Positions 25,951 through 35,339 of a DNA stretch of 64,000 bases are shown here, in pieces. How positions within the stretch are numbered: position 1 is the first letter of the stretch; each line of letters opens with the position of its first letter. The DNA comes from Pedobacter sp. FW305-3-2-15-E-R2A2 (GTDB taxonomy: Bacteria > Bacteroidota > Bacteroidia > Sphingobacteriales > Sphingobacteriaceae), in contig NZ_CP151803.1 in assembly GCF_038446955.1 (NCBI RefSeq), positions 1,116,001 through 1,180,000 of the forward strand. The letters are read 5' to 3'. Under the pieces are notes generated by a model that saw only the letters and a list, made by a program, of their open reading frames with translations, ran no database searches and was not told the DNA's origin. Both the position numbers and the translations under genes were made by a program.

Positions 25951-26817
25951 ATGATCACGGAGCAGTATTTTTACAATTGGTATTGTCCCGGGAAACTGAA
26001 GCAAATGGCAGGGCTGATGTTTTTAGTTTCTTTTCTGTTTTTGTTTTTATTCCGGCCATTTACCGTAACAGAAACGGAGCTTAAATATTCTTATCTGTTC
26101 ACTTGCTTTTTACATGCATTATCTCCGGCACTGATCATGTTCAGCTATTTTACCATTCTGATCTATTTCCAAAAGACAAACCCGGACCGCGATGAAGGGC
26201 CTGTTTTCAAATGGATCACTTCCATTGCCGGGATGTTATTCCTGATCGGACTGGCTAGTTTTTTTTTGCGTGACTTGATTTATACCAATCCGAATAACTG
26301 GTCTTTACGTTATTTGTGGGAAGAAATAAGAAATGCTTATTTAGCGGGTACGCTTTTCTTTTCCTATTTTCTTTTCGCCAGATCTTATTTTCATCAGCGG
26401 AAAACAGAATTGGCAGCGGCGGTACCTGTCAGCGAAATCACCCTTCCCGAAAATCAGGAAAACATCTTTGTAAAGGCTCATGTTAAAATCGACGATTTCA
26501 ATTTCAATCCGGCGGATTTTCTGTTTGCAAGGGCAGAAGGCAATTATGTTGAAATCACGATGCGAAGAGAGCATGGTTTACAAAAAGAACTCAGGCGGAT
26601 CTCCTTGAAGCAACTGGAATTACAGCTTACCGGATATGTTGGTTTCCTGAGGTGCCACCGGGCCTATTTGATCAACATTCAAAAAGTAGCTGATTTTTCA
26701 GGAAACTCGCAAGGGTACCTGCTCTCATTTGACGAAGTTGCAGAAGAAGTTCCGGTTTCAAGAGCAAATCTGCAACTCTTTGACCAGCGTTATCAAATGC
26801 TGCATTCTGCAAATTAG
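25951..26817 (+). CDS. Membrane-anchored LytTR family DNA-binding regulator
   Basis: A 288-residue protein. The N-terminal half has four hydrophobic segments (about 21-42, 50-75, 85-105, 125-145). The C-terminal 110 residues are a LytTR domain: ADFLFARAEGNYVEITM, RRISLKQLELQLTG, FLRCHRAYLINIQKV and EVPVSRANL. This one-component layout is common in Bacteroidota, and targets often lie next door. Downstream at 94 bp is an acyltransferase, then the three-gene glycan operon. No kinase is present. Confidence 0.9.
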   Translation: MITEQYFYNWYCPGKLKQMAGLMFLVSFLFLFLFRPFTVTETELKYSYLFTCFLHALSPALIMFSYFTILIYFQKTNPDRDEGPVFKWITSIAGMLFLIGLASFFLRDLIYTNPNNWSLRYLWEEIRNAYLAGTLFFSYFLFARSYFHQRKTELAAAVPVSEITLPENQENIFVKAHVKIDDFNFNPADFLFARAEGNYVEITMRREHGLQKELRRISLKQLELQLTGYVGFLRCHRAYLINIQKVADFSGNSQGYLLSFDEVAEEVPVSRANLQLFDQRYQMLHSAN

Positions 26818-26899
26818 CCGGTTTTTTCTATTCTTGTTGTTCGTCATCACAAAAGGTAGTTACCGGTCACAAGTTTTTAAAGGGCCATTTCAGATTGTC

Positions 26900-26907
26900 T
26901 ACGTTTG
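26900..26907 (+). promoter_or_regulatory. -7 element placed four bases before the acyltransferase start
   Basis: TACGTTTG is a full match to TAnnTTTG and ends four bases before the ATG at 26912. If used, transcription would start at or inside the start codon, giving a leaderless mRNA. The -33 region (TTTTTA) is weak. Confidence 0.4.
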
Positions 26908-26911
26908 AAGA

Positions 26912-28108
26912 ATGAATATACAGATAGAAAAAGTAACCACACAAACACGCACACCCTGGATAGATTATTTACGTGGTTTTGTGACCGTTTTAGTGGTCGC
27001 ACATCATACTTCTTTAGCCTATACGACCTTTGCCAGTTTTAATAAAGCGGCTTATATTTCTTCTACTCATCCGGTGGTTGACGCCATGCGCTGGATAGGA
27101 ATGGATTATTTTGAAGACTTTAATGATATTTTCTTTATGTCTTTAATGTTCCTCATTTCCGGCATTTTTGTAATGAGCAGTCTGCGGAAAAAAGGAACAG
27201 GATTATTTATTGCAGATCGGTTTTACCGGTTATTGATCCCCTTCTTTATCGGGGTGACTCTGTTGATGCTGATGGCGCATTATCCGGCTTACTACCTCGC
27301 TCATGGGAACTTTAACCTCAAAGACTATGTGATCGATTTCTTTACCGTAGAAGCATGGCCTGTAGGACCACCATGGTTCATTTGGGTTTTATTTGTTTTC
27401 AATGTCGTCCTTGCGCTTTTATATCCTTTTGTAGGACCTTTTATCAACAGACTGGGAGAAAGGCTGGCCAATTGTGCAAATCGTCCGCTCAAGGTCTTAT
27501 TCATCTGGTATTTGTTAACCTGGATCACGTATGTACCCTTAATGCTTTGGGCGGGTGCAGGAACCTGGACGGGCTTTGGACCCTTCGACTTTCAGGTGAG
27601 CCGGGTGCTGCTGTACTTTGGCTATTTCTTAATTGGAGTGCTGGTTGGCAGTTCAGGTATAGACCGGAGTATTTTTGGAAACCATAGTCTGCTGATGAAA
27701 AAATGGTCTTTATGGGGGGTAGCTGCTATTTTTACTTATGTGGTATTGAAGCTGAGCGAAGCGCCACTTAAAGAAATGTATGCGCAAAAAGGATCGAACC
27801 CTTTATTGATCGCCTTGATTTACCGTTCCATCTGGACCTTGTCCTGCACCTTGAGCAGCATTGCTTTGATCAGTCTGTTTAGAAAGCTCTTTAGTCATGC
27901 AAATCGCTTCTGGCAAAGCCTTTCAGAAAATGCTTACGGCATTTACCTGATCCATTATATTTTTGTCATCTGGTGTCAGTTTCTTTTATTGGAGGCCGGT
28001 CTTCCTGTGGTGATTAAATTCAGCATCAGTTTTGTAGTATCCCTGGGGGCGAGCTGGAGCCTGATTTACCTCATTCGGAAAATTAAGATGGTGGCCAGGA
28101 TACTATAG
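26912..28108 (+). CDS. Acyltransferase family membrane protein (OpgC-like)
   Basis: A 398-residue integral membrane protein with about ten hydrophobic segments. The opening motif PWIDYLRGFVTVLVVAHHTSLAYTTF carries the acyltransferase-3 arginine and histidine. The architecture with a long first periplasmic loop (THPVVDAMRWIGMDY) is like OpgC-type succinyl/acyl transferases that modify periplasmic or surface glucans. It ends 91 bp before the GTG of the glycan operon, so it may modify that polymer; this is inference. Confidence 0.85.
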   Translation: MNIQIEKVTTQTRTPWIDYLRGFVTVLVVAHHTSLAYTTFASFNKAAYISSTHPVVDAMRWIGMDYFEDFNDIFFMSLMFLISGIFVMSSLRKKGTGLFIADRFYRLLIPFFIGVTLLMLMAHYPAYYLAHGNFNLKDYVIDFFTVEAWPVGPPWFIWVLFVFNVVLALLYPFVGPFINRLGERLANCANRPLKVLFIWYLLTWITYVPLMLWAGAGTWTGFGPFDFQVSRVLLYFGYFLIGVLVGSSGIDRSIFGNHSLLMKKWSLWGVAAIFTYVVLKLSEAPLKEMYAQKGSNPLLIALIYRSIWTLSCTLSSIALISLFRKLFSHANRFWQSLSENAYGIYLIHYIFVIWCQFLLLEAGLPVVIKFSISFVVSLGASWSLIYLIRKIKMVARIL

Positions 28109-28199
28109 CCCGTCATAAAAACACTTGCGGAAAAAACTAAAAAAAATACTAATTTCGACGTTCGTAATTGCCCGATTCGTATAGATAAGTTACCCGCTC

Positions 28200-29894
28200 G
28201 TGAAATACCCTAAATTATTTAAATTTTCCGCCTTCTTTATTCTGCTGACTTTATCTGCAGGGCTTTTATATATCAGGTATGGAAAAGTACGGGGCCTTCC
28301 GGACGAGTTAAATGAGAAAGCCCTGAATGAAACGCTGATTGGGGTATATGATCGCAATCATCCCCTTCAGGAAAACCTGCCGGATAAGATTCAATACCTC
28401 TCCATGAAGTGGAAGAATGAAGGTTTGACGAATGCTTCGGATCTGAAGGAAAAGCTGTCAAAGTCTAAGAATCTGCTACTGACGCTTGAAATCTGGCCGG
28501 AAAACAATAAGAATGTGCTGGAGGAAATCATTGAGGGAAGCTACGATGCAAAAATTAAACAATTGGCTTTATTTGCAGGTGATCGTAATGATATCTTACT
28601 GCGCTTTCTTCCGGAAATGGAAATACCGGTTCAGGACTTTCCATGGCAGTACCAGTCGCCGGAACAATACATTAAAGCATTTAATCATTTCGCCAGACAG
28701 CTGAAAAAATTCGCACCGGCGATCAAAATGCTCTGGTCTCCTGCAGGGTATCCCGGCGACTCAGAGTTTTGGCCCGGCCCGGACAACGTAGACGCGGTTA
28801 GCATTACTTTAGGAAGTAAATCTGAACTGAAGAGTAAGGCTTATCCCGTAGATAGTAATTTGACGGTTGACGCATTGACAAATAAAATCCATAGAATGCG
28901 GTTTATGGATAAACCTATTCTAATCTTGTCGGCAGGATGGAAAACAGATCGAACGGCATTATCAGCGATGTTAAAAAAAGTAGCGCATCAGGCCGACAGT
29001 TTTAAAAACACCATTTATTCCCCCGGCTACTTCCATAGAGATACCAATGTTGTCATTCAACGTAAAACACTGATCATAGGGGCCTATGACCCAAGAAAGG
29101 TCTTACTGAAAGAACCTGAATTGAAGGTAGAACACCTGTTTACCGATTGGGGGGAAATCCAAAGAGGTGATTTTAATAAGAAGTTTCATGAAGTAACCGG
29201 ACGTAAACATGATGTAATTGTGACCATGGAGCCCTGGAGGGACGCCAACAACCGTCAGGATTCATCGGTATTACAAAATACGATGCTGGGGAAATACGAT
29301 CGTGAAATCAAAGAACTATATCGCATCATTTCTAATTCAGGCCAGCATGTTTATCTGCGTTGGGCTCATGAGATGGAAATCCCGATTCACCGCTACGCCT
29401 GGCAAAGCAAGTTGCCGGTAGATTACATCAATTCCTATCGGTATTTTATGAAATTTAAAAAGAAGGACGATCAGATCTTTAGGGTGTGGGGACCGGCAGG
29501 GGATAGAGGTTCGGCAGATTGGTATCCGGGAGATGATGTGGTGGATTACGTTAGTATTGCTATTTATGGTTTACCCGATAAAAATATTACCGATGAACGT
29601 CAGCAGGAATCATTCCACACCATATTTCAGCGGAAAAGCTATCGGATGAGGTTTATGAATAAACCCTTTTTTATTACTGAATTTGGCGTAAAAGGTACAA
29701 CTGCTTATAAAAAGAAATGGCTGGAAGGCGCTGCGGAAACCATTCGTCAGAATCAACAGATATTTGGAGTATGTTATTTCAATTTGTTCGATAATCCTAA
29801 AGTCTGGGGAGATATAAAGGCCCCTGACTGGAGTATAACTAAAGATATATTTAAGGGATTTTGTAAATCACTTCAAACCAATACGGATGATTAA
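28200..29894 (+). CDS. Double GH26-like protein (first domain lacks the nucleophile)
   Basis: A 564-residue protein starting with GTG (no in-frame ATG fits). An N-terminal hydrophobic segment (about 8-25) anchors or exports it. Two GH26-like barrels follow: about 45-270 and 290-555. They are internal repeats (MRFMDKP near 233 and MRFMNKP near 483; SPAGYPGDSEFWPG and GPAGDRGSADWYPG). In the second, the acid/base is Glu391 in RWAHEME and the nucleophile Glu494 in FITEFG. In the first, Glu139 in RFLPEME is kept but the nucleophile position is Ser244 (LILSAGW). GH26 enzymes are mostly beta-mannanases or mixed-linkage glucanases. First gene of an operon; it overlaps the next gene by one base (TAATG). 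Confidence 0.82.
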   Translation: MKYPKLFKFSAFFILLTLSAGLLYIRYGKVRGLPDELNEKALNETLIGVYDRNHPLQENLPDKIQYLSMKWKNEGLTNASDLKEKLSKSKNLLLTLEIWPENNKNVLEEIIEGSYDAKIKQLALFAGDRNDILLRFLPEMEIPVQDFPWQYQSPEQYIKAFNHFARQLKKFAPAIKMLWSPAGYPGDSEFWPGPDNVDAVSITLGSKSELKSKAYPVDSNLTVDALTNKIHRMRFMDKPILILSAGWKTDRTALSAMLKKVAHQADSFKNTIYSPGYFHRDTNVVIQRKTLIIGAYDPRKVLLKEPELKVEHLFTDWGEIQRGDFNKKFHEVTGRKHDVIVTMEPWRDANNRQDSSVLQNTMLGKYDREIKELYRIISNSGQHVYLRWAHEMEIPIHRYAWQSKLPVDYINSYRYFMKFKKKDDQIFRVWGPAGDRGSADWYPGDDVVDYVSIAIYGLPDKNITDERQQESFHTIFQRKSYRMRFMNKPFFITEFGVKGTTAYKKKWLEGAAETIRQNQQIFGVCYFNLFDNPKVWGDIKAPDWSITKDIFKGFCKSLQTNTDD

Positions 29895-31225
29895 TGGGGT
29901 ATATATCAGTTAAGATAGGGAAGCTTTTCATGCTGATGGCGCTGTTTCTATTTCTGGGTTGTTCCAGGAAGGAAAATAAGCCGGAAGCCCATGTTTATAT
30001 CGAAAATAAAGAGGGGAAATTCACTTTGTATCGGGCTGGTGCTCCATATCAGATTAAAGGGGCATCTGGCTTTTCGGAATTAGAGGCATTAAAAGAAGCG
30101 GGAGGAAATACCATCAGAATATGGGATACCGTAGGACTGAGTTCCGTATTGAAGAAGGCAAATGAGAATGGAATAGCGGTAATCGTTGGTCTATCCCTGC
30201 CGGAAAGTCAATACCTGTCTTTTTATGATGACCAGGCTAAAATTGATTCACAATACAAGGCTATTAAAAAAACAATCAATATCCATAAGAAAGATCCCGC
30301 ATTGCTGATGTGGTGTGTAGGAAATGAACTGGTTTTTCCAGTCAGGCCTAAATACCATAATTTTTATAAAGCTTTTAATGACATCGTGGAGCTCATTCAT
30401 CAGGACGATCCTGATCATCCGGTGACGACTACGGTGTTGAATTTTAACCAAAAGGACATTTTTAACATCAGAATGCGCACGGATATCGATCTTATCTCAT
30501 TTAATGTTTTTGGTGCAATAAAGTATTTTAAAAAAGACCTGAAGGACTTTTCCTGGTTTTGGAATGGTCCATACCTCATCACTGAATGGGGAATAGACGG
30601 CCCATGGGACGGGACACGATACACGGCATGGGGGGCTTATATTGAACCGACAAGCACAAAAAAGGCAGCGCAATATAAGGAACGTTATGATCAGTATATT
30701 CCGGCTCATGACCCCCGGAATTTGGGCTCCTTTATCTTTTTCTGGGGTCAGAAGCAGGAAACAACCCATACCTGGTTCAGCCTTTTCGATGAACATGGCA
30801 GAAAAACAGAATCGGTTTCGGCCGCAACCGCAATATGGACAGGAAAAGAAGGAAACGATACTTTTCCGAAAATCAACTATATGCTCCTGAATAAGAAAGG
30901 AGCATATGATAATATCATACTTAAGCCCAATCAGCCGGTCAATGCGGAGTTATTGATGGAAACCGGATCTTTAAAGCCTGAAAAAGTGGAATGGGAAATC
31001 TATCCTGAAGACTGGTACAGAAAAGGAAATGTAAATAACCTGGTCAGGCCTGCTGCAGTTAGCACAAAATTTAACAATACCGCCGATTTACAGATTACAT
31101 TTAATACACCCCTGAAGGAGGGGCCTTACCGGTTATTTGTAACCGTAACCAATCGTAATGGAAATATTGCCACTTCCAATACCCCATTCTATATAGCCAT
31201 AGCCGACAATAATGAAAAGAAATGA
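29894..31225 (+). CDS. GH2-type TIM-barrel lipoprotein
   Basis: A 443-residue lipoprotein (LFLGC, Cys23). The barrel resembles the catalytic module of GH2 and related clan-A enzymes: IKGASGFSELEALKEAGGNTIRIWD, acid/base Glu145 in WCVGNELVFP, and nucleophile Glu231 in LITEWGIDGPWDG. Residues about 335-440 form a beta sandwich. Both catalytic glutamates are present. The substrate is unknown. The stop of this gene overlaps the start of the glycosyltransferase fusion by 14 bases, implying translational coupling. The mature protein should face the periplasm or cell surface. Confidence 0.8.
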   Translation: MGYISVKIGKLFMLMALFLFLGCSRKENKPEAHVYIENKEGKFTLYRAGAPYQIKGASGFSELEALKEAGGNTIRIWDTVGLSSVLKKANENGIAVIVGLSLPESQYLSFYDDQAKIDSQYKAIKKTINIHKKDPALLMWCVGNELVFPVRPKYHNFYKAFNDIVELIHQDDPDHPVTTTVLNFNQKDIFNIRMRTDIDLISFNVFGAIKYFKKDLKDFSWFWNGPYLITEWGIDGPWDGTRYTAWGAYIEPTSTKKAAQYKERYDQYIPAHDPRNLGSFIFFWGQKQETTHTWFSLFDEHGRKTESVSAATAIWTGKEGNDTFPKINYMLLNKKGAYDNIILKPNQPVNAELLMETGSLKPEKVEWEIYPEDWYRKGNVNNLVRPAAVSTKFNNTADLQITFNTPLKEGPYRLFVTVTNRNGNIATSNTPFYIAIADNNEKK

Positions 31226-34200
31226 TCCAGTAATTAATCCGTCCAAATATCAGCTGTTCACTTTACGGCTGATGATCTTTTTGGGTGTTTTTTGCATGTT
31301 TTTCTTTTTTTCGGAGTTGCTTTATAAGGATACTGATTCGATTCCGCTGTATTGGATGCTCTTGTCTACCATTGGTGTAGCATGTGCGCAGATTATTCAT
31401 GAATGGATTCACTACCTGTTCATTACTGTGCCCAAAAGACCTGTATCTCAAAAAAGCTTTACCGTTGATGTTTTTACCACATTTTGTGCGGGAGAACCTT
31501 ATGAAATGATCAGGGAAACCCTGATGGCGATTCAAGCCATGACCTATCCTCATCAGACTTACCTTTGTGATGAGGCCAACGATCCCTATTTAAAAGATTT
31601 TTGTGAAGAACATGGCATCCATCACATCACCAGAACGCTAAAAATAGATGCAAAAGCGGGGAATATAAACAACGCATTGAAGCAGTCATCAGCTGAACTC
31701 TGCCTGGTTCTGGATCCGGATCATGTTCCTTTTCCTGATTTTCTGGACCATGTTGTTCCTCATTTTAATCATCCTGAAATCGGATTTGTGCAGGTGGTCC
31801 AGTCTTATAAAAATCAGGACCAGACCTTGATTGCCAAAGGGGCAGCACAACAAACTTACCAGTTCTACGGACCAATGATGATGACGATGAATAGGTATGG
31901 AACGGTGCTGGCGATTGGGGCAAACTGTACGTTCAGAAGGGAAGCACTGGATAGTATTGGCGGACATGCAGCAGGTTTGGCGGAAGATATGCATACCTCT
32001 ATGCAGCTGCATGCTAAGGGATGGAAATCGGTTTATGTCCCGGTAGTGGTCGCGAGAGGTTTGGTGCCCAATACGCTATCGGCTTATTATAGTCAGCAGC
32101 TGAAATGGGCGAGAGGCGTTTTTGAATTGTGGGTGACCAGCTATCCTGCCTTGTTTAGGAAGTTTAGCTGGAAGCAGAAACTACATTATGGAACGATCCC
32201 CGTATTCTACCTTTCCGGAATATTTTATTTGCTCAATTTTATCATTCCCATCGCTTCCCTGACGCTGAACATCAGTCCGGTGAATATTGATTTTTCAAAG
32301 TTTTTTATCCTCGCATTTCCATTAACTGTTTTGATTATCCTCATCAGACACTTTGTACAGAAGTGGGTGATGGAAGAAGAGGAACGGGGTTTCCACTTAG
32401 TCGGAGGTTTATTGATGATCGGTACCTGGTGGATCTTCCTGCTGGGATTTGTTTATACACTATTGCGTATAAAAGTACCTTATATTCCTACACCTAAGGA
32501 TGATGAGGAAGACGACAACCGGCTCCTGAACCTTCCCAATATGCTGGTGATTTTAGCCTCTTTGACTGCCATCGGATATGGATTGTACCATGACCTGAAT
32601 CCTTATAATCTTTTTATGGCTGGATTTGCAGCGTTTAACTGCTTAATTCTGTTGTTTACCATTGCTGCGAGCAAGCAGCTGCAGTTTAGAAAGTATAAGC
32701 ACAAACATCCTTATTTGTTGTTGGTGATGCAGAACATCGCGGTGTTTAAGACCCATTTCTGGAAATTCAGGAGACGTCTTTACGGCTGGATGAGAAACAC
32801 AGCGCTCCTCATCACGGCAGTCATGAGCTGTTTCATCCTATACCTGATTACTGCACAGAAATCTGCGAACGAACCGGCAACTCCGGCTTTTCCCGATCGG
32901 AGGAATCTGTTAATACCCGGAATATTTGCGCCTTCACAATCTGAAGGGCTGAGCTCCATGGAAGTGGTGAAAAAAATAGAACAGCAAAGCGATATCCATT
33001 TTGGTATGATATCACTTTATTTATCATGGGGTGATCAGAAAAAAAACGAATTGCCTGGTCAGTTACTGGATAGTATTTATGAGGCCAATGCAATTCCTAT
33101 GATTACCTGGGAGCCCTGGCAAAGTCTCTTTGAACAAAATAAAAACAATAAAGCAAGAGAAGAAAAGGTCTTTTCCAGAATTGTAGATGGAGCTTATGAT
33201 GCCTACCTCAGCCGCTTTTCCAGTCAGATAAAGGCGTTGAACAGACCGGTTTTTATACGGTTTGCACATGAAGCAGATAATCCTCAATATCCCTGGTCGG
33301 CGGTTGGCAGAAATACGCCTGCTGAATTCATTGCTGCATGGAAATATGTACATGCCTATTTTGCAGACCATCAGGTGCACAATATAGTGTGGGTATGGAA
33401 TCCCTGGAAAGCCGAAGCAGTGAACGCTTATTTTCCGGGAAAGGAATATGTAGACTGGATTGGCGTGACCAATTTGAATTATGCAAGCCAAAATCCGGAT
33501 GGGCAGTCTTATACGATGGAAGAACTCTATGAGCCCTTTCACAGACTGAAAGAATTTAAAAGCGGACTTCCGGTGATGTTGGCTGAAACGGGATCATTGC
33601 ATACTGCCCCCGGACAACAGGAATGGCTGCAAAATGCATTTCATCAGGTGGAGACCCGGTATCCGGAGATTAAAGCCGTTCTGTTTTTTCATAGCGGGGA
33701 AGATAAAAATACGGTGATCGCCAAGGGTACTCCGCTCCTGGATTGGAGGCTGGACGATTTTAGTCCGATAGGGAAAATGTTAAAGACAAATGGGAAGCAG
33801 ACACAGTGGATTTCCAATCAAACTATTGTGCAATCCGGTTCAGGTCAGACGGCCGATAAGAAAACGATTGCCCACCCAGAAGCGCTTGAAAGCATCAGAG
33901 GTGTGAATTATACCAAGGATCAAAACTGGAAAATCAGTTATCACAGTTTAAAAAAGGAAGAAATCGTAGATGACTTCGGACAAATGAAGCGGATGGGCAT
34001 CAATACGATCAAACATATTGGCCCTAATATTTACGATTATAATATTCTAAAGGTTGCAGGACAAAAAAAGCTGGGAGTAGTATATAGCTTCTGGATTGAG
34101 GATCAAAATAATTTTGTCACAGATCCGGAGAAACTGGAAGACTTTGCCGACGAGATATTGAAAACGGTCAACCGGTTAAAACATAACAAAAACATCGTCA

Positions 34201-34991
34201 GCTGGAATATTGGCAATACACCAATGCTTCAAATCGAGCAGCATTTTTACAAACCAGACCGGTTTTATCCAAGAGAAGTTTACCTGTCCTGGTTAAAAAA
34301 ATTGACGCTTTCCATTCAGCAGGCAGATCCGGAGCGCCCGGTAACGGTAGATTTAGCGGTCAACAGTAACCTGAGTACCAATGCTGCGCTGCTAAAGGAT
34401 CGGATTCCTAACGTTTACCTGGGCCTGGTTGCCGGAAATCATGGAAACGAGGAGCATGAAATAGAAAAACTGAAAATGCCTTACTTTTATAGTTGTATAA
34501 GTCCGGATCGCTATTTGAAACTAAAGTCAAAAACATCGGGCGCCGTTCTAAAAAACTGGCAGGATCAACAGAGAAAAAATACGGTTTCATTTGACGGTTT
34601 AAAAGACCTGTATGGGGATAACAGAGCGGAGTTATATGAACTTGGCGAAGTTTGGAATGGTTTAAAACGTCCATTGCCTATCCCCCGGATGAAAATTTTA
34701 AAACCTGCTACGACAATCATCGAGTCTGGTACCGCTACTTATCATGTGATGTATGAAGTAAATGAAGGATGGAAAATTCTGACAGATCGCAGCGGTTTAA
34801 AATTCAAATGGCATTTAGTGAAGAACGATATTTATGGCAATCCGATTCAAATGGATCAAATTGGAACAGCGGCTGAAATTACGGTGAAAATACCCACAGA
34901 ATACAAACGTTATCAACTTTATCTGTATGTGATAAAAGGCAGACAGGTGCAGGTGATAAAATCAAATTTAAATACCCCTTTAAACCCTTAA
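31212..34991 (+). CDS. GT2 glycosyltransferase fused to GH26-like and inactive GH2-like domains
   Basis: A 1259-residue membrane protein. Two hydrophobic segments (about 18-36, 46-64) precede a processive GT2 domain like cellulose synthase: Asp120, DPD at 168-170, Glu258-Asp259 and QQLKW at 295-299. More membrane segments follow (about 325-350, 364-378, 398-418, 444-462, 466-484, 531-548). The rest is predicted extracytoplasmic: a GH26-like barrel (about 565-860) with Glu687 in RFAHEAD and Glu792 in MLAETGS, then a GH2-like barrel (about 890-1150). In the latter the acid/base Glu is Thr1003 (IGNTP) and the nucleophile position is Cys1095, so it is probably inactive and may bind glycan. A beta domain ends the protein. 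It likely makes and trims a beta-glycan during export. Confidence 0.85.
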   Translation: MKRNDPVINPSKYQLFTLRLMIFLGVFCMFFFFSELLYKDTDSIPLYWMLLSTIGVACAQIIHEWIHYLFITVPKRPVSQKSFTVDVFTTFCAGEPYEMIRETLMAIQAMTYPHQTYLCDEANDPYLKDFCEEHGIHHITRTLKIDAKAGNINNALKQSSAELCLVLDPDHVPFPDFLDHVVPHFNHPEIGFVQVVQSYKNQDQTLIAKGAAQQTYQFYGPMMMTMNRYGTVLAIGANCTFRREALDSIGGHAAGLAEDMHTSMQLHAKGWKSVYVPVVVARGLVPNTLSAYYSQQLKWARGVFELWVTSYPALFRKFSWKQKLHYGTIPVFYLSGIFYLLNFIIPIASLTLNISPVNIDFSKFFILAFPLTVLIILIRHFVQKWVMEEEERGFHLVGGLLMIGTWWIFLLGFVYTLLRIKVPYIPTPKDDEEDDNRLLNLPNMLVILASLTAIGYGLYHDLNPYNLFMAGFAAFNCLILLFTIAASKQLQFRKYKHKHPYLLLVMQNIAVFKTHFWKFRRRLYGWMRNTALLITAVMSCFILYLITAQKSANEPATPAFPDRRNLLIPGIFAPSQSEGLSSMEVVKKIEQQSDIHFGMISLYLSWGDQKKNELPGQLLDSIYEANAIPMITWEPWQSLFEQNKNNKAREEKVFSRIVDGAYDAYLSRFSSQIKALNRPVFIRFAHEADNPQYPWSAVGRNTPAEFIAAWKYVHAYFADHQVHNIVWVWNPWKAEAVNAYFPGKEYVDWIGVTNLNYASQNPDGQSYTMEELYEPFHRLKEFKSGLPVMLAETGSLHTAPGQQEWLQNAFHQVETRYPEIKAVLFFHSGEDKNTVIAKGTPLLDWRLDDFSPIGKMLKTNGKQTQWISNQTIVQSGSGQTADKKTIAHPEALESIRGVNYTKDQNWKISYHSLKKEEIVDDFGQMKRMGINTIKHIGPNIYDYNILKVAGQKKLGVVYSFWIEDQNNFVTDPEKLEDFADEILKTVNRLKHNKNIVSWNIGNTPMLQIEQHFYKPDRFYPREVYLSWLKKLTLSIQQADPERPVTVDLAVNSNLSTNAALLKDRIPNVYLGLVAGNHGNEEHEIEKLKMPYFYSCISPDRYLKLKSKTSGAVLKNWQDQQRKNTVSFDGLKDLYGDNRAELYELGEVWNGLKRPLPIPRMKILKPATTIIESGTATYHVMYEVNEGWKILTDRSGLKFKWHLVKNDIYGNPIQMDQIGTAAEITVKIPTEYKRYQLYLYVIKGRQVQVIKSNLNTPLNP

Positions 34992-35021
34992 TCTAGCTTA
35001 TATTTATATAAATACAAAACC

Positions 35022-35315
35022 ATGGACAATAGCAATTCGGTCACACACAATGTTTATTTTGAAGGAAAAGTACAAAGCCTCGGACTGGCAACAGAAAAAG
35101 GAAAGGCAACAGTTGGCGTAATGAAAAGCGGAACTTACACGTTTTCTACCTCCTCAGCAGAAAAAATGATCGTCATCTCAGGTACGATGAAGGTAAGGTT
35201 ACCAAATCAGGATTGGGCTAAATATGCCGCGCAACAGGAATTTGATGTTGCAGCTGGTGTTTCCTTTGAAGTTATCTGCGATGCAGATGTGGCTTATATC
35301 TGCTATTACGAATAA
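35022..35315 (+). CDS. ppnP: Pyrimidine/purine nucleoside phosphorylase
   Basis: A 97-residue single cupin that phosphorolyses several nucleosides to base and ribose-1-phosphate. Landmarks are YFEGKVQSLGL, KATVGVMKSGTYTFSTSSAEKMIVISGTMKV and a C-terminal SFEVICDADVAYICYY, matching E. coli PpnP (YaiE, DUF1255) in length and order. It is followed at 24 bp by an EamA transporter gene, probably cotranscribed. Confidence 0.94.
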   Translation: MDNSNSVTHNVYFEGKVQSLGLATEKGKATVGVMKSGTYTFSTSSAEKMIVISGTMKVRLPNQDWAKYAAQQEFDVAAGVSFEVICDADVAYICYYE

Positions 35316-35339
35316 TTCAATACGCTAATCATTTTCTGA

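Noticed and set aside
33063..33542. 159-residue minus-strand frame inside the glycosyltransferase fusion
   Set aside because: It lies opposite the conserved GH26-like domain, and composition accounts for it.
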